From Avena insularis (taxonomy: Eukaryota > Streptophyta > Magnoliopsida > Poales > Poaceae): a DNA stretch of 64,000 nt. Positions 25,901 through 37,773 of the stretch are shown here, piece by piece. The stretch is from positions 303,901,132 through 303,965,131 of the forward strand of contig CM042689.1 in NCBI GenBank assembly GCA_023614405.1, given 5' to 3'. The notes beneath the pieces are model-generated. The model made no database searches. It saw only the letters and a list, made by a program, of their open reading frames with translations, and was not told where the DNA came from. The position numbers and the translations under genes were made by a program. Position 1 is the first letter of the stretch. Every line of letters starts with the position of its first letter.

Positions 25901-28900
25901 AACTACCAAAAAGTGCATTGTTCAACCCTCGTGCGGAGAATGCTACGGGGGTAGACCTACGGGGCACTTGAAGTAGGGTTTCATCAGAAAAGGAGCACGA
26001 TAGGGCCGGGATGCCACGAGAACATGCGTGTGACCCTATCATACATGCACAAGGGTGGTGGATTGCTCCTAGATGGAAAACCTAGCTCCCGGGTGTGACC
26101 GTCCATGTTGCATGCTATAACACTTAGAGAAGTGTACTGGACATGTAGGAGGAGACTGCTGCCACAGGTCAAACGTAGGTAAACCGGTGGAACCTTGGGC
26201 CTATCCCTAGTCTTGCATGTAGATATGACCTAAACAAACCTAAACCACCAAAAAACTGCATTGTTCAACCCTCATACACAGAATTCTACGGGGGTATACC
26301 TGCAGGGCCCTTGGATTAGGGTTTCGTCGAAAAGGAAGCGCCCGAGGGCCGGGATGCCACGGGAACATGCGTGTGGCCCTAGAATAGATGCACAAGGCTG
26401 GTGGATTGCTCCTAGATGGAAAACCTAGCTCCCGAGTATGACCGTTGCAGGCGATAACACTTAGAGAAGTGTGTGGTACATGTAGGAGGAGACACCCACC
26501 ACGAGTCAAACATAGATAAACCGATGGATCCTTGGGCCTATCCTTGATTTTCCATGTATATATGACCTAAACAAATATAAACCACCAAAAAGTGCATTGT
26601 TTAACCCTCGTATGGAGAATGCTACAGGGGTAGACCTGCGGGGCCCTCGGATTAGGGTTTCATCAGAAAAGGAGCGCCCGAGAGCCGGGATGCCACGGGA
26701 ACATGCGTGTGGCACTAGAGTACATGCACAAGGGTGGTGGATTGCTTCTTGATGGAAAACCTAGCTCCCGTGTTTGACTGTCCATGTTGCATGCGATAAC
26801 ACTTAGAGAAGTGTGCTGGACATATAGGAGGAGACACACACCACGGGTCAAGCGTAGATAAACCGGTCGAACCTTGGGCCTATTCTTGGTTTTCCATGTA
26901 TATATGACCTAAACAAACATAAACCAACAAAAATTGCATTGTTTAACCCTCGTACGAAGAATGCTACAGGTGTAGACTTGCGGGGCCCTCGGATTAGGGT
27001 TTCGTCGGAAAAGGAGCGCCCGAGGGCCCGGATGCCACGGGAACATCAGTCTGGCCCTAGCTTACATGCACAAGGGTGGTGGATTGCCACTAGATAGAAA
27101 ACCTATCTCCCAGGTGTGACAGTCCACATTGCATGCGATAACACATAGAGAAGTGTGCTGAACATGTAGGAGGAGACTTCCGCCGCGGGTCAAACATATG
27201 TAAACCGGTGGAACCTTGGGCCTATCCTTGGTTTTCCATGCTGATATGACCTAAACAAGCGTGAACCACCAAAAAGTTCATTGTTCAACCCTTGTACGGA
27301 GAATGCTACGGGGGTAGACCTACGGGGCTCTCAGATTAGGGTTTCGTCAGAAAAGGAGCACCATAGGGTCGGGATGCCATGGGAACATGCGTGTGGCCCT
27401 ATCATAGATGCACAAGGGTGGTGGATTGCTCCTAGATGGAAAACCTAGCTCCCGGGTGTGACCGTTCACGTTGCATGCGATAACACTTAGAGAAGTGTGT
27501 TGGACATGTAGGAGGAGACTCCCGCCGTGGGTCAAACATAGGTAAACCGGTGGAACCTTGGGCCTATCCTTGGTTTTCCATGCTGATATGACCTAAACAA
27601 GCGTAAACCACCAAAAAGTTCATTTTTCAACCCTCGTATGGAGAATGCTATGGGGGTAGACCTATGGGGCCCTCGGATTAGGGTTTCGTCGGAAAAGAAG
27701 CGCCCGAGGGCCGGGTTGCCACAGGAACATGCGTGTGGCACTAGCATACACGCACAAGGGTGATGGATTGCTCCTAGATTGAAAACCTAGCTCCCGGGTG
27801 TGACCGTCCACTTTTGCATGCGATAATACTTAGAGAAGTGTACTGGACATGTAGGAGGAGACTGCTGCCACGGGTCAAACGTAGGTAAACCGGAGGAACC
27901 CTGGGCCTATCCCTGGTCTTGCATGTAGATATGACCTAAAAAAACCTAAACCACCAAAAAACTGCATTGTTCAACCCTCATACAGAGAATTCTACGGGGG
28001 TATACCTGCGGGGCCCTTGGATTAGGGTTTCGTCAAAAAGGAAGCGCCCGAGGACCGGGATGCCACGGGAACATGCGTGTGGCCCTAGCATAGATGCACA
28101 AGGCTGGTTGATTGCTCCTATATGGAAAACCTAGCTCCCGAGTATGACCGTTGCAGGCGATAACACTTAGAGAATTGTCCTGAATGTGTAGGAGGAGACT
28201 CCCGCCGCGGGTCAAACGTAGGTAAACCGGTGGAACCTTGGGCCTATCCTTGGTTTTCCATGTAGATATGACCTAAACAAACATAAAACACCAAAAAATG
28301 AATTATTCAACCCTCGTACGGAGAATGCTATGGGGGTAGACCTGCAAGGCCCTCGGATTAGGGTTTCGTCGGAAAAGGAGCGCCATAGGGTCGGGATGCC
28401 ACGGGAACATGTGTGTGGCCTTATCATACATGCACAAGGGTGGTGGATTGTTCCTAGATGGAAAACCTAGCTCCCAGGTGTGACCAACCACTATTGCATT
28501 TCATAACACTTAGAGAAGTGTTCTGGACATGTAGGAGGAGACTCCCGCCGCGGGTCAAACGTAGGTAAACCGGTGGAACCTTGGGCCTATCCGTGGTCTT
28601 CCATGTAGATATGACCAAAAAAACCTAAACCACCCAAAAAGTGCATTGGTCAACCCTCGTACGCAGAATGCTATGGGGACCTACGGGGCCCTCGGATTAG
28701 GGTTTCATTAGAAAAGGAGCACCCGAGGGCCAAGATGCCACGGGAACATGCGTGTGGCCCTAGCATACATGAACAAGGGTGGTGGATTTCTCCTAGATGG
28801 AAAACCTAGCTCTCGGGTGTAACTGTCCATGTTGCATGCGATAACACTTAGAGAAGTGTGATGGACATATAGGAGGAGACACCCACCACGGGTCAAGCAT

Positions 28901-29805
28901 AGATAAACCGGTGGAACCTTGGGCCTATCCTTGGTTTTCCATGTATATATGACCTAAACAAACATAAACCACCAAAAAGTGCATTATTGAACCCTCGTAT
29001 GGAGAATGCTACGTGGGTAGACCTGCTGGGCCCTCGGATTAGGGTTTCGTCAGAAAAGGAATGCCCGAGGGCGGGATGCCACGGGAACATGCGTGTGTCC
29101 CAAGCATACATGCACAAGGGTGGTGGATTAATCCTAGATGGAAAACCTAGCTCCCGGGTGTAACCGTCGACGTTGCATGCAATAACACTTAGAGAAGTGT
29201 GTTGAACATGTAGGAGGAGACTCCCGCCGCGAGTCAAACATAGGTAAACCGGTGGAACCTTGGGCCTATCCTTGGTTTTCCATGCAGATATGACCTAAAC
29301 AATCGTAAACCACGAAAAAGTTCATTGTTCAACCCTCGTACAGAGAATGCTATGGGGGTAGACCTACGGGGCCCTCAGATTAGGGTTTCGTCAGAAAAGG
29401 AGCGCCATAGGGCCGGGATGCCATGGGAACATGCGTGTGGCCCTATCATACATGCACAAGGGTGGTGGATTGCTCCTAGATGGAAAAACTAGCTCCCGGG
29501 TGTGACCGTCCACTATTGCATGCGATAACACTTAGAGAAGTGTGCTGGACATGTAGGAGGAGACTTCCGCCGCGGGTCAAACGTAGGTAAACATGTGGAA
29601 CCTTGGGACTATCCCTGGTCTTCCATGTATATATGAACTAAACAAACCTAAACCACCAAAAAAGTGCATTAGTCAACCCTCGTACGGATAATGCTATGGG
29701 GGTGTACCCACGGGGCCCTCGAATTAGAGTTTCATCGGAAAAGGGGTGCCCGAGGGCCAGGAAGCCACGGGAACATGCGTGTGGCCCTAGCATACATGCA
29801 CAAGG
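22971..29805. repeat. 342-bp tandem satellite, array segment 3
   Basis: About 20 monomers, resuming after the ATA duplication. Diagnostic monomers with a short deletion (GACCGTTGCAGGCGATAA in place of GACCGTCCATGTTGCATGCGATAA) occur near 23030, 26440 and 28149. These spacings of about 3,410 and 1,709 bp equal ten and five monomers. The segment ends at 29805, where an LTR begins. Confidence 0.92.
24055..26390. repeat. Multi-monomer satellite block, copy B of the roughly 10-monomer duplication
   Basis: This is the partner of 19340-21660, with the same order of private variants. It contains the uninterrupted version of the mini-CACTA target (...CTAGAATAGATGCACAAGGC near 26390). Similarity continues past that point: 26506-26715 resembles 23093-23308 at an offset of about 3.41 kb. 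Confidence 0.75.
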
Positions 29806-29905
29806 TGTTGGAGATATGCCCAAGTGGCACACACATGTTAAACTATCATATTCATGTTATGATAAATGTATCATGGTATAATTAATCGAAACATCATTCC
29901 TTTGC
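29806..29905 (+). repeat. Start of a plus-strand copia LTR (outer remnant, left part)
   Basis: The segment begins TGTTGGAGATATGCCC, which is the sense-strand start of the copia LTR seen in reverse at 37773. The next 90 bp can be aligned to that LTR start with many differences (for example the shared TTATGATAAATGT). At about 29906 the sequence switches to the opposite orientation of the same LTR family. I read it as the surviving start of an outer plus-strand LTR. No target duplication with 38302 is recognisable. Confidence 0.6.
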
Positions 29906-30675
29906 CATTCATATGGCTCCTACATATTTCACGATTACTATGATCGAATGAACCACTTACATACGATACCAATTTCCCTTTGTCTCACGATAGTTTACTT
30001 ATCCGAGGTTTTGATCGCTGGTATCTCCGATACCTAGTTCAACCTCACATCGATAAGTACTGTTTTCTCGTTCCCGTGATATGTGATCCCTTGTGAGCCA
30101 GTCACATGCTTGCAAGCTAATTGGATGACATTCCACCGAGAGGGCCGAGAGTATATCTATCCGTCATATGGATGGACAAATCCCATTCTTGATCCATGTG
30201 TCTCAACCCATACTTTCTGAACACTCAATGCCACCTTTATAGCCACCCAGTTACGGTGTGGTGTTTGATGTCATCAAAGTATCCTTCCGGTGATGGTGAT
30301 AAGCATGATCTCATGGTCGAAGGAATTAGGTTACTATGTATCAGAAAGCATATAGCAATTGAACTATTAAAATGACTTGATCTTTATGCTACGCTTATCT
30401 ATAGGAGTATGTCCATCATACCATTCTCCTAACGATATGATCTCGTTGTTAATAACATCTCAATGTTCATGATAGGGAAACCACAATCATTTATTAACCA
30501 ACAAGCTAGTATTATGAAGAGGCTTTACTAGGGACTCTAATTTAAGTTTACAAATCACACAAGTATTAATGTTTCCTTGTTAATACTATTATAGCATGAA
30601 TGTAAACATTTATCATAAACACAAAGATATAATAATAACTACATTTATTATTGCCTCTAGAGCATATCTCCAATA
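29906..30675 (-). repeat. Truncated copia LTR (3' LTR in element orientation)
   Basis: The segment matches the last 770 bp of the full LTR (37003-37773), including AATGAACCACTTACATACGA and GAGAGGGCC. Its end is CCAATA where the intact copy has CCAACA. The missing 1.13 kb is the outer part, so deletion removed the element's 3' end together with part of the outer LTR. Confidence 0.82.
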
Positions 30676-30709
30676 GTCTCCCACTTGCACTAGAGTCAAC
30701 TAATCTAGA

Positions 30710-32194
30710 TTACATGGTAATATACCGAACACCCATGGCAGTTTGGTGTTGGTCATGTTTTGCCCTCGGGAGAGGTTTAGTCAACGGATCCGCCACATTC
30801 AGATCTATGTGTACTTTGCAAATATTTATGTCACCATCTTGGACATGTTCTCGAATAGCGTGAAAACGTAGCTTGATGTGCTTCAGCTTCTTGTGTGACC
30901 TTGGTTCTTGCGCATTGGCTATGTCACCCATGTTATCACAGTAGATAGAAATTGGGTCCAGCGCACTTGGAACCACACCGAGCTCTGTAATGAACTCCTT
31001 CATCCATATCGCTTCTTGCGAAGCCTCCGAAGCAGCCATGTATTCCAATTAAGTTGAATATCTCGCCACAACGCTTTGCTTTGCACTCCTCCAGCTAACT
31101 GCTGAACCATTCAAAATAAATATGTATCCAGATTGTGATTTAGAATCATCCAGATCGGTGTTCCAACTAGCATCGGTGTAACCATTAACAACGAGCTGTT
31201 CATCACCTCCATAAGTAAGAACCATATCCTTAGTTCTTCTCAAGTACTTAAGGATGTTTTTGACCGCTGTCCAATGATCCACTCCTGGATCACTTTGATA
31301 TCTGCTAGTCAAACTAACAACATATGCAATATCGGGTCTAGTACATAGCATGGCATACATTAGAGATCCTATGGCTGAGGCATAGGGAGTTTTACTCATC
31401 CTTTCTCTATCTTCTGCCGTTGTTGGACTTTGAGTTTTACTCAAGGTCGACATAAACATGGGCAAGAACCCTTTCTTGCTATCTTCCATTCCAAACCTCT
31501 TTAGAACTTTGTCCAAATATGTACTTTGAGACAATGATATTAGGCATCTCGATCTATCTCTATAAATCTTTATGCCTAATATGTAAGCTGCTTCGCCAAG
31601 ATCTTTCATTGAAAAACTATTATTCAAATATTCCTTGACACTATTAAGAAGGTCTACATCATTCCCAATCAACAATATGTCATCTACATATAGTATTAAG
31701 AATGCTACAGAGCTCCCACTCACTTTCTTGTAAATACAAGCTTCTCCATAAGCTTGTATAAAACCAAAACTTTTGATTACCTTATCAAAACGTTGATTCC
31801 AACTTCGGGATGCTTGCTTCCATCCATATATGGACCGTTGAATTTTGCATACCTTGTTATCATCTTTAGGATCGACAAAACCTTTGGGTTGCATCATATA
31901 CAACTCTTCATCAATGTCTCCATTGAGGAACGCCATTTTGACATCCATCTGCCATATCTCATAATCATAATATGCAGCGATTGCTAACATAATCCTCACA
32001 GACTTTAGCTTCGCTACAGGTGAGAAAGTCTCATCGTAGTCAACTCCTTGAATTTGTCGAAACCCTTTTGCGACAAGTCGAGCTTTATAGACGGTAACAT
32101 TACCATCAGAATCTGTTTTCTTCTTGAAAATCCATTTATTCTCGATAGCCTTCCGGCCATCCGGTAAGTCCACCAAAGTCCATACTTGGTTTTC
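30710..32194 (-). pseudogene. pol: copia reverse transcriptase-RNase H region
   Basis: One frame runs from the TAA at 32197-32195 down to 30710 and is interrupted once by TAA at 31051-31049. The RT core is clear: WIFKKKTDSDGNV, YKARLVAKGF, QMDVKMAFLNGDI, and the catalytic YVDDILLIGN near 31680. RNase H follows, with YTDASWNTDLDDSKSQSGY containing a catalytic Asp. After the stop come EYMAASEASQEAIWMKEF, SIYCDNMG and HIKLRFHAIREHVQDGDI, ending in a conserved C-terminal ADPLTKPLPRAKHDQHQTA. The stop falls inside RNase H at a position where the family usually has an acidic residue. Retroelement RT copies the genomic RNA; here the product would be truncated. Confidence 0.9.
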
Positions 32195-33148
32195 TTACAT
32201 GGATCCAAACTCGGATTTCATGGCATCTTGCCATTTATTGGAATCTGGGCTCATCATCGCTTCCTCATATGTCGCAGGGTCATCGGTGTTGTCCACCAAC
32301 ATGACACTCATAACGGGATCATACCAATCTGGAGTGGTACGAGTTCTCGTTGACCTGCGAGGTTCTGTAGCAACTACAACTGAAGTTTCATGATCATCAT
32401 CATTAGCTTCCTCTCTTATTGGTGCAGGCACCACAGGAACTTCTTCCGGTGCTGCGCTACTCGCAAGTTCGAGAGAAGGTTCGACAACCTCGTCGAGTTC
32501 TACTTTCCTTCCAGTCACTTCTTTCGAGAGAAATTCTTTCTCTAGAAAGGATCCATTCTTGGCAACGAAGATTTTGCCTTCGGATCTATGATAGAAGGTA
32601 TACCCAATAGTTTCCTTCAGGTATCCTATGAAGATGCATTTTTCCGCTTTGGGTTCAAGCTTTTCCGGCTGTAACTTCTTTACATAGGCTTCGCAACCCC
32701 AAACTTTAAGGAACGACAATTTAGGTTTCTTCCCAAACCATAATTCATACGGTGTCGTTTCAACGGATTTAGATGGTGCCCTATTTAAAGTGAATGAGGC
32801 TGTTTCTAATGCATAACCCAAAAATGATAGCGGTAAATCTGTAAGTGACATCATAGAATGAACCATATCTAAGAGAGTTCGATTACGACGTTCGGACACA
32901 CCATTACGCTGTGGTGTTCCCAGCGGTGTCAATTGTGAAAGTATTCCGCATTTCTTCAAATGCTCGCCAAACTCGTAACTTAGATATTCACCTCCATGAT
33001 CAGAACGTAGAAATTTAATCTTCTTGTTACGTTGATTCTCAACCTCACTTTGAAATTCCTTAAACTTCTCGAAAGTTTCGGACTTATGTTTCATGAAATA
33101 GATATACCCATATCTACTCAAGTCATCCGTGAAGGTAAGAACATAACG
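32195..33148 (-). pseudogene. pol: copia integrase catalytic core
   Basis: The frame continues between TAA stops at 33151-33149 and 32197-32195. It includes YGYIYFMKHKSETFEKFKEF, the second catalytic Asp in RSDHGGEYLS and the Glu in NGVSERRNRTLLD; the first Asp (HTDVCGP) is upstream of the stop at 33149. The GKKP/WGCEAYVKKL and FIGY motifs typical of copia integrase C-termini are present. Both bounding stops appear to replace tyrosine codons. The acidic, Pro-rich linker before RT is present. Confidence 0.88.
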
Positions 33149-33835
33149 TTAACCACCGCGCGATGCTACACTCATTGGACCACACACATCGGTATGTATG
33201 ATTTCCATCAAGTCCGTAGCTCGCTCCATCATACCAGAAAATGGAGTCTTAGTCAATTTACCCATCAGACATGCTTCGCATCTTTCAAGTGATTCAAAAT
33301 CAAGTGATTCAAGAAGTCCATCAAAATGGAGTTTCTTCATACGCTTCACTCCAATGTGACCAAGACGACAGTGCCACATATAGGTCGAGTTATCGCTCAA
33401 TTTCAAACGTTTAGCTTCAATGTTATTAATATGTGTATTTACACTATCGAGATTCAATAAGAATAGGCCATCTATCAAAGGTGCATGTGCATAAAACATA
33501 TTACTCATATAAATCGAACAACCATTATTCTCGAACTTAAACAAGTAACCGTCTCGCAATAAACAAGATCCCAATATAATGTTCATGCTTAACGCAGGCA
33601 CCAAATAACAATTATTTAAGTATAAAACTAATCCCGATGGTAGATGAAGAGGTAGCGTGCCGACCGCGATCACATAAACCTTTGATCCATTTCCAACGTG
33701 CATCGTCACCTTGTTCTTCGCTAGCTTCCGTCTATTCTGCAGCACCTGTTTCGAGTTACAAATATGAGCAACCGAACCAAGATTAAATACCTGTGCACTA
33801 CTATTTAGTACTAGTGAGATACACATCAATAACAT
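33149..33835 (-). pseudogene. pol: copia protease and GAG-pre-integrase region
   Basis: An open frame of 228 residues. Near its start FNLGSVAHIC stands where copia proteases have the catalytic D-T-G triad, so Asp is replaced by Asn and Thr by Leu; this protease should be inactive. The integrase zinc finger follows (WHCRLGHIGVKRMKKL...CEACLMGK, an H-X-H...C-X2-C type) and then HTDVCGP with the first catalytic Asp of integrase. The frame is entered from gag only through frameshifts near 33800. Confidence 0.85.
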
Positions 33836-34682
33836 GTATATCGGATATACCTTTCTTCTTGATGTTGCCGTTCTTCAAATCTGCCAAGTACTTTGGGAAA
33901 TTCCGCTTCCAGTGACCTTCTCCCTTGCAGTAAAAGCACTTAGTATCAGGCTTAGGTCCAGCCTTGGTCTTCTTCGTCGGTGCGGGAACTTTCTTACCAC
34001 CCTTCTTGAAGTGTCCCTTTTGCTTGAATTGGCTTTCTTGAATTTGGTGGTCTTATTGACCATCAACACTTGGTGCTCTTTCTTGATCTCCACTTCTGCA
34101 GATTTTAACATGGAGAAGAGTTCTGGCAACTGCTTGTTCATGCTTTGCATATTGTAGTTCATCACAAAGTTCTTGTAACTTGGTGGTAGTGATTGGAGGA
34201 CACGGTAAATCCCCAAAGCATTAGGAATCACTATACCCAAGTTTTGGAGTTTGTTTGCGTGCCTGCATCTTAAGCACATCCTCACCGACGGAGTCGCCCT
34301 CTTCCATCTTGCAGTTAAAGAACTTTTCAGAAGCCTCATAACTCTCAACTGCCGCGTGAGTCTCAAATATCAATTTGAGTTCACGGACAATATCATGTGG
34401 GTCTGAATTCTCAAACCTTTTCTGAAGCTCCGATTCCAAACCATACAAGATAGCACACTGAACTGTGGAGTACTGATTCTTTCGAGCGATGTAAACGTTC
34501 TTTACTTCATCGGTAGCATCAGCTGCAGGCGGGTCACCCAGCGGTGCATCCAACACATAGGTCAAATTACCAGCATTGAGGACAATCCTCAAATTGCGGA
34601 ACCAATCCGCGAAGTTGCTTCCATTGTTTTTCAACTTTTCTTTCTCTAGGAACGCATTAAAATTGATGGTAGGGGCCGCCAT
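33836..34682 (-). pseudogene. gag: copia Gag, frameshifted
   Basis: Gag starts at ATG 34682 (MAAPTINFNAFLEKEKL) and reads to about 34250 in one frame. The rest (LGIVIPNALGIYRVLQSLPP, HQVLMVNKTT) is in another frame, and the zinc knuckle CFYCKGEGHWKRNF (last Cys changed to Phe), near 33900-33940, needs another shift. At least three frame changes are therefore needed before protease. Copia Gag forms the virus-like particle and packages RNA. The N-terminal sequence is close to the BARE/Angela gag as I know the family. Confidence 0.85.
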
Positions 34683-35872
34683 TGATCTACAACATATTTG
34701 CAATAGTTTAGACTAAGTTTATGACAAATTGAGTTCTAATTAATAGTTAAATTAATCTAGGTGAACTCCCACTCAAAACAATATCCCTCACATTGTTTTA
34801 GTGATCACACGAACCAAATCCACCACATCAAAACTGATCATCACGAGAGTTGATGTAGTTTCAATGGCGAACAATCGACATGTTCATCATATCTACTATA
34901 TGATTCATGCTTTACCTTTCGGTGATCCGTGTTTCGAGACCATGTCTATACATGCTAGGCTCGTCAAGATCAAACCTTAGCTTCCGCATGAGCAAATCTG
35001 GCTTGCTCACGTTGTATACACTTGCAGAATCTAACACACCCGATCATCACGTGGTGCTTCGAAACAACAACCTTTAGCAACGGTGCTTACTAAGGATGAA
35101 CACTTTAGAACTTGAAATTTATGTGCATGAGGGATCATCTTATAATGCTACCGTTGTTAACTAAGCAATACAAGATGCATACATGATTAGCATCACATGC
35201 AATTCATAATATGTGATATGATATGGCCTTTCTTCTTTGTGCTTCCGATCTCCATCTTCAAGCACGAACATGATCTTCATCATCACCGGCATTGCATCAG
35301 TGTCAATGACGCTGCTCCATGGTTGTCGTCCACCAGCTTCAACTATTACAACTACTTTGAATAGACATGCGGGTCTTAACAAAAATTAAAGACAACCATA
35401 TGGCTCCTGCCAGTTGCCAACTTACAATAAGGAACATTGCATACATCAAATATAATCACAATCATGGCCATATCACATCACAACACACCCCTGCAAAACA
35501 AAGTTAGACGCCTCTAATTTCTTTGCATATTTTACGTGGTTTGGGGCTTTCAATAAGTGTCGCTCTAACTTACGAACAAGAACCACAACGTTGATGTTTG
35601 AACTATCAAGTGCCCATTGTAAATTGGATCTATACTATAATGGGAGAGACAGACACCCGCAAAGCCACTTATGCAATACAAGTTGCATGTTGAGCGTGGA
35701 GCAAGTCTCATGAACGCTGTCATGTAAGGTTAGCCCGGGCCGCTTCATCCCATCATACCGCAAGATGCAAAGTACACAAGAAGCAATTGATAATAAAAGC
35801 ATCACCGCCCACAATGACCATTGTGTTCTACTCGTGCAACAGATCTATTTATAGACACGGCTCTGATACCAC
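34683..35872 (-). other. Copia 5' leader with primer-binding site
   Basis: This untranslated leader of about 1.2 kb lies between the LTR and the gag ATG. GTGGTATCAGAGCC on the minus strand, directly beside the LTR boundary (35872 to 35859), is the tRNA-iMet primer-binding site. ORFs inside (for example 35161-35382) are short and not recognisable. A leader of this length is usual for BARE-like elements. Confidence 0.8.
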
Positions 35873-37773
35873 TGTTGGGGTTCGTAGCATGGAAAACAAA
35901 AAATTTCTACCACATACAAACAAACAATCCAAAATCTATCTACTAGATTGTAGCAACGAGTCGATAGAATAACTCACCCTCGAAGATTCCAAAGTGTTTA
36001 ACGAGAGCGTATTCTCGTGGGTGATGTAGTCGTACTCTTGCCGATCTCAAGATCGTGTAGACGATCCTTCCGCAGCGCAATGGCCACATCGCCGGTACTC
36101 GATGAAGACCTTCCTCTCCCTTGTTCCAGCAGGCAGCGGAGGTTGTAGCACTCTCCTCGCGATTCCGGCAGCACGACGGCGTGGTACCGGAAGTAGAGGG
36201 GAGATCTCGCAGGGCTTCGCCTTAAGTCGGAGCGATTATGGTGGACTATGAGAGATGCCTTGGCGATCTAGGGTTTAGACACACCAAGGAGAGAGGGCTA
36301 GGCCGGCAGCTAGGGCTTGGGGAAAGCCCTAAGTCGGCGGCTAGGGTTTGCCCTAGGGCGGCGGCGGCTGTAGTAGGGCCGGTGGCTAGGGCTAGGGTTT
36401 TGGGTGGTGGAGGTGTAGGTCTAGAGGGGCAGCCCTGCCCCTCCTTTTATAGGTGGGAGGGCGCCGACCAGGGGAAGAGAGTCCTCCCCCAACTCGGCCT
36501 CCAAGGCCGGCGGGTGGAGGGAGAGGAACTCCTCCCCAAGTAGGTTTCCTACTCTCCCTCCACCAAGTAAACTTGTCGTTTGACTTTTCAAATTGGCGTT
36601 TGACTTTTCAAACTAGGATTTGATTTATCCCTTTATTTTGCTCAGCGATGACACCTAGTACATGATGCAACCATTCCAACTTGTTATGACACATTCATGT
36701 ACCCTTCCCCTCCGGAGTTCCGGACCTTCCGGAACCTTCTAGAACATTCCCGATGAAAACACCAGAATCATTCTCCAACCCCGAAACTGGACTTTCCTTA
36801 TATGAATCTTATTCTCCGGACCATTCCAGATCTCCTCGTGATATCCCGGATCCCATCCGAGACTCCGAACAACATTCGGTCTCTTACTCATCATTCCATA
36901 ACTACTCAACAACATCGAATCCTTATGTGTCTCCTACGGTTCGTGAATTATGCGGACATGATCGAGACACTTCTCCGAACAATAACCAATAGAGGAATCT
37001 GGAAATTCATATGGATCCCACATATTTCTATGATTACTTTGCGATCGAATGAACCACTTACATACGATACCAATTTCCCTTTGTCTCACGATAGTTTACT
37101 TATCCGAGGTTTTGATCGTCGGTATCTCTGCATACCTAGTTCAACCTCGTTACTGATAACTACTCTTTTCTCGTTCCCGTGATATGTGATCCCTTGTGAG
37201 ACAGTCACATGCTTGCAAGCTAATTGGATGACATTCCACCGAGAGGGCCCAGAGCTATCCGTCATATGGATGGACAAATCCCATTCTTGATCCATGTGTC
37301 TCAACCCATACTTTCCGAACACTCAATGCCACCTTTATAGCCACCCAGTTACGGTGTGGTGTTTGATGTCATCAAAGTATCCTTCCGGTGATGGTGATAA
37401 GCATGATCTCATGGTCGAAGGAATTAGGTTACTATGTATCAGAAAGCATATAGCAATTGAACTATTAAAATGACTTGATCTTTATGCTATGCTTATCTAT
37501 AGGAGTATGTCCATCATACCATTCTCCTCACGATATGATCTTGTTGTTAATAACATCTCAATGTTCATGATAGGGAAACCACAATCATTTATTAACCAAC
37601 AAGCTAGTATTATGAAGAGGCTTTACTAGGGACTCTAATTTAAGTTTACAAATCACACAAGTATTAATGTTTCCTTGTTAATACTATTATAGCATGAATG
37701 TAAACATTTATCATAAACACAAAGATATAATAATAACTACATTTATTATTGCCTCTAGGGCATATCTCCAACA
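35873..37773 (-). repeat. Complete copia LTR (5' LTR in element orientation)
   Basis: A 1,901 bp LTR, on the sense strand TGTTGGAGATATGCCC...CGAACCCCAACA, with the short inverted ends TGTTGG/CCAACA. It contains a TATA box at 36451-36445. The length fits BARE/Angela LTRs of about 1.7-1.9 kb. A plus-strand ORF at 36238-36543 is antisense LTR sequence and not a gene. Confidence 0.88.
36445..36451 (-). promoter_or_regulatory. TATA box of the copia LTR promoter
   Basis: CCTATAAAAGGAGGGG on the minus strand is a consensus TATA box in the downstream half of the LTR, in the correct orientation to drive the genomic RNA of this element. Confidence 0.65.

Larger units (their letters stand above)
29906..37773 (-). 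mobile_element. BARE/Angela-like Ty1/copia retrotransposon, broken and LTR-truncated
   Basis: A minus-strand element: complete 1,901 bp LTR at 35873-37773, PBS GTGGTATCAGAGCC next to it, gag-pol at 30710-34682, polypurine tract GTGCAAGTGGGAGAC just outside 30675, and a second LTR cut to about 770 bp (29906-30675). Domain order gag, protease, integrase, RT, RNase H is that of Ty1/copia. LTR start, TATA box, PBS and protein similarity fit the BARE/Angela/WIS group of Triticeae. Frameshifts in gag, three TAA stops in pol and a changed protease motif make it inactive. The truncated LTR removed any target duplication. Confidence 0.88.

Noticed and set aside
36238..36543. 101-codon plus-strand ORF in the copia LTR
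   Set aside because: It is antisense to the LTR promoter region, low-complexity Gly/Arg-rich, and has no counterpart domain.
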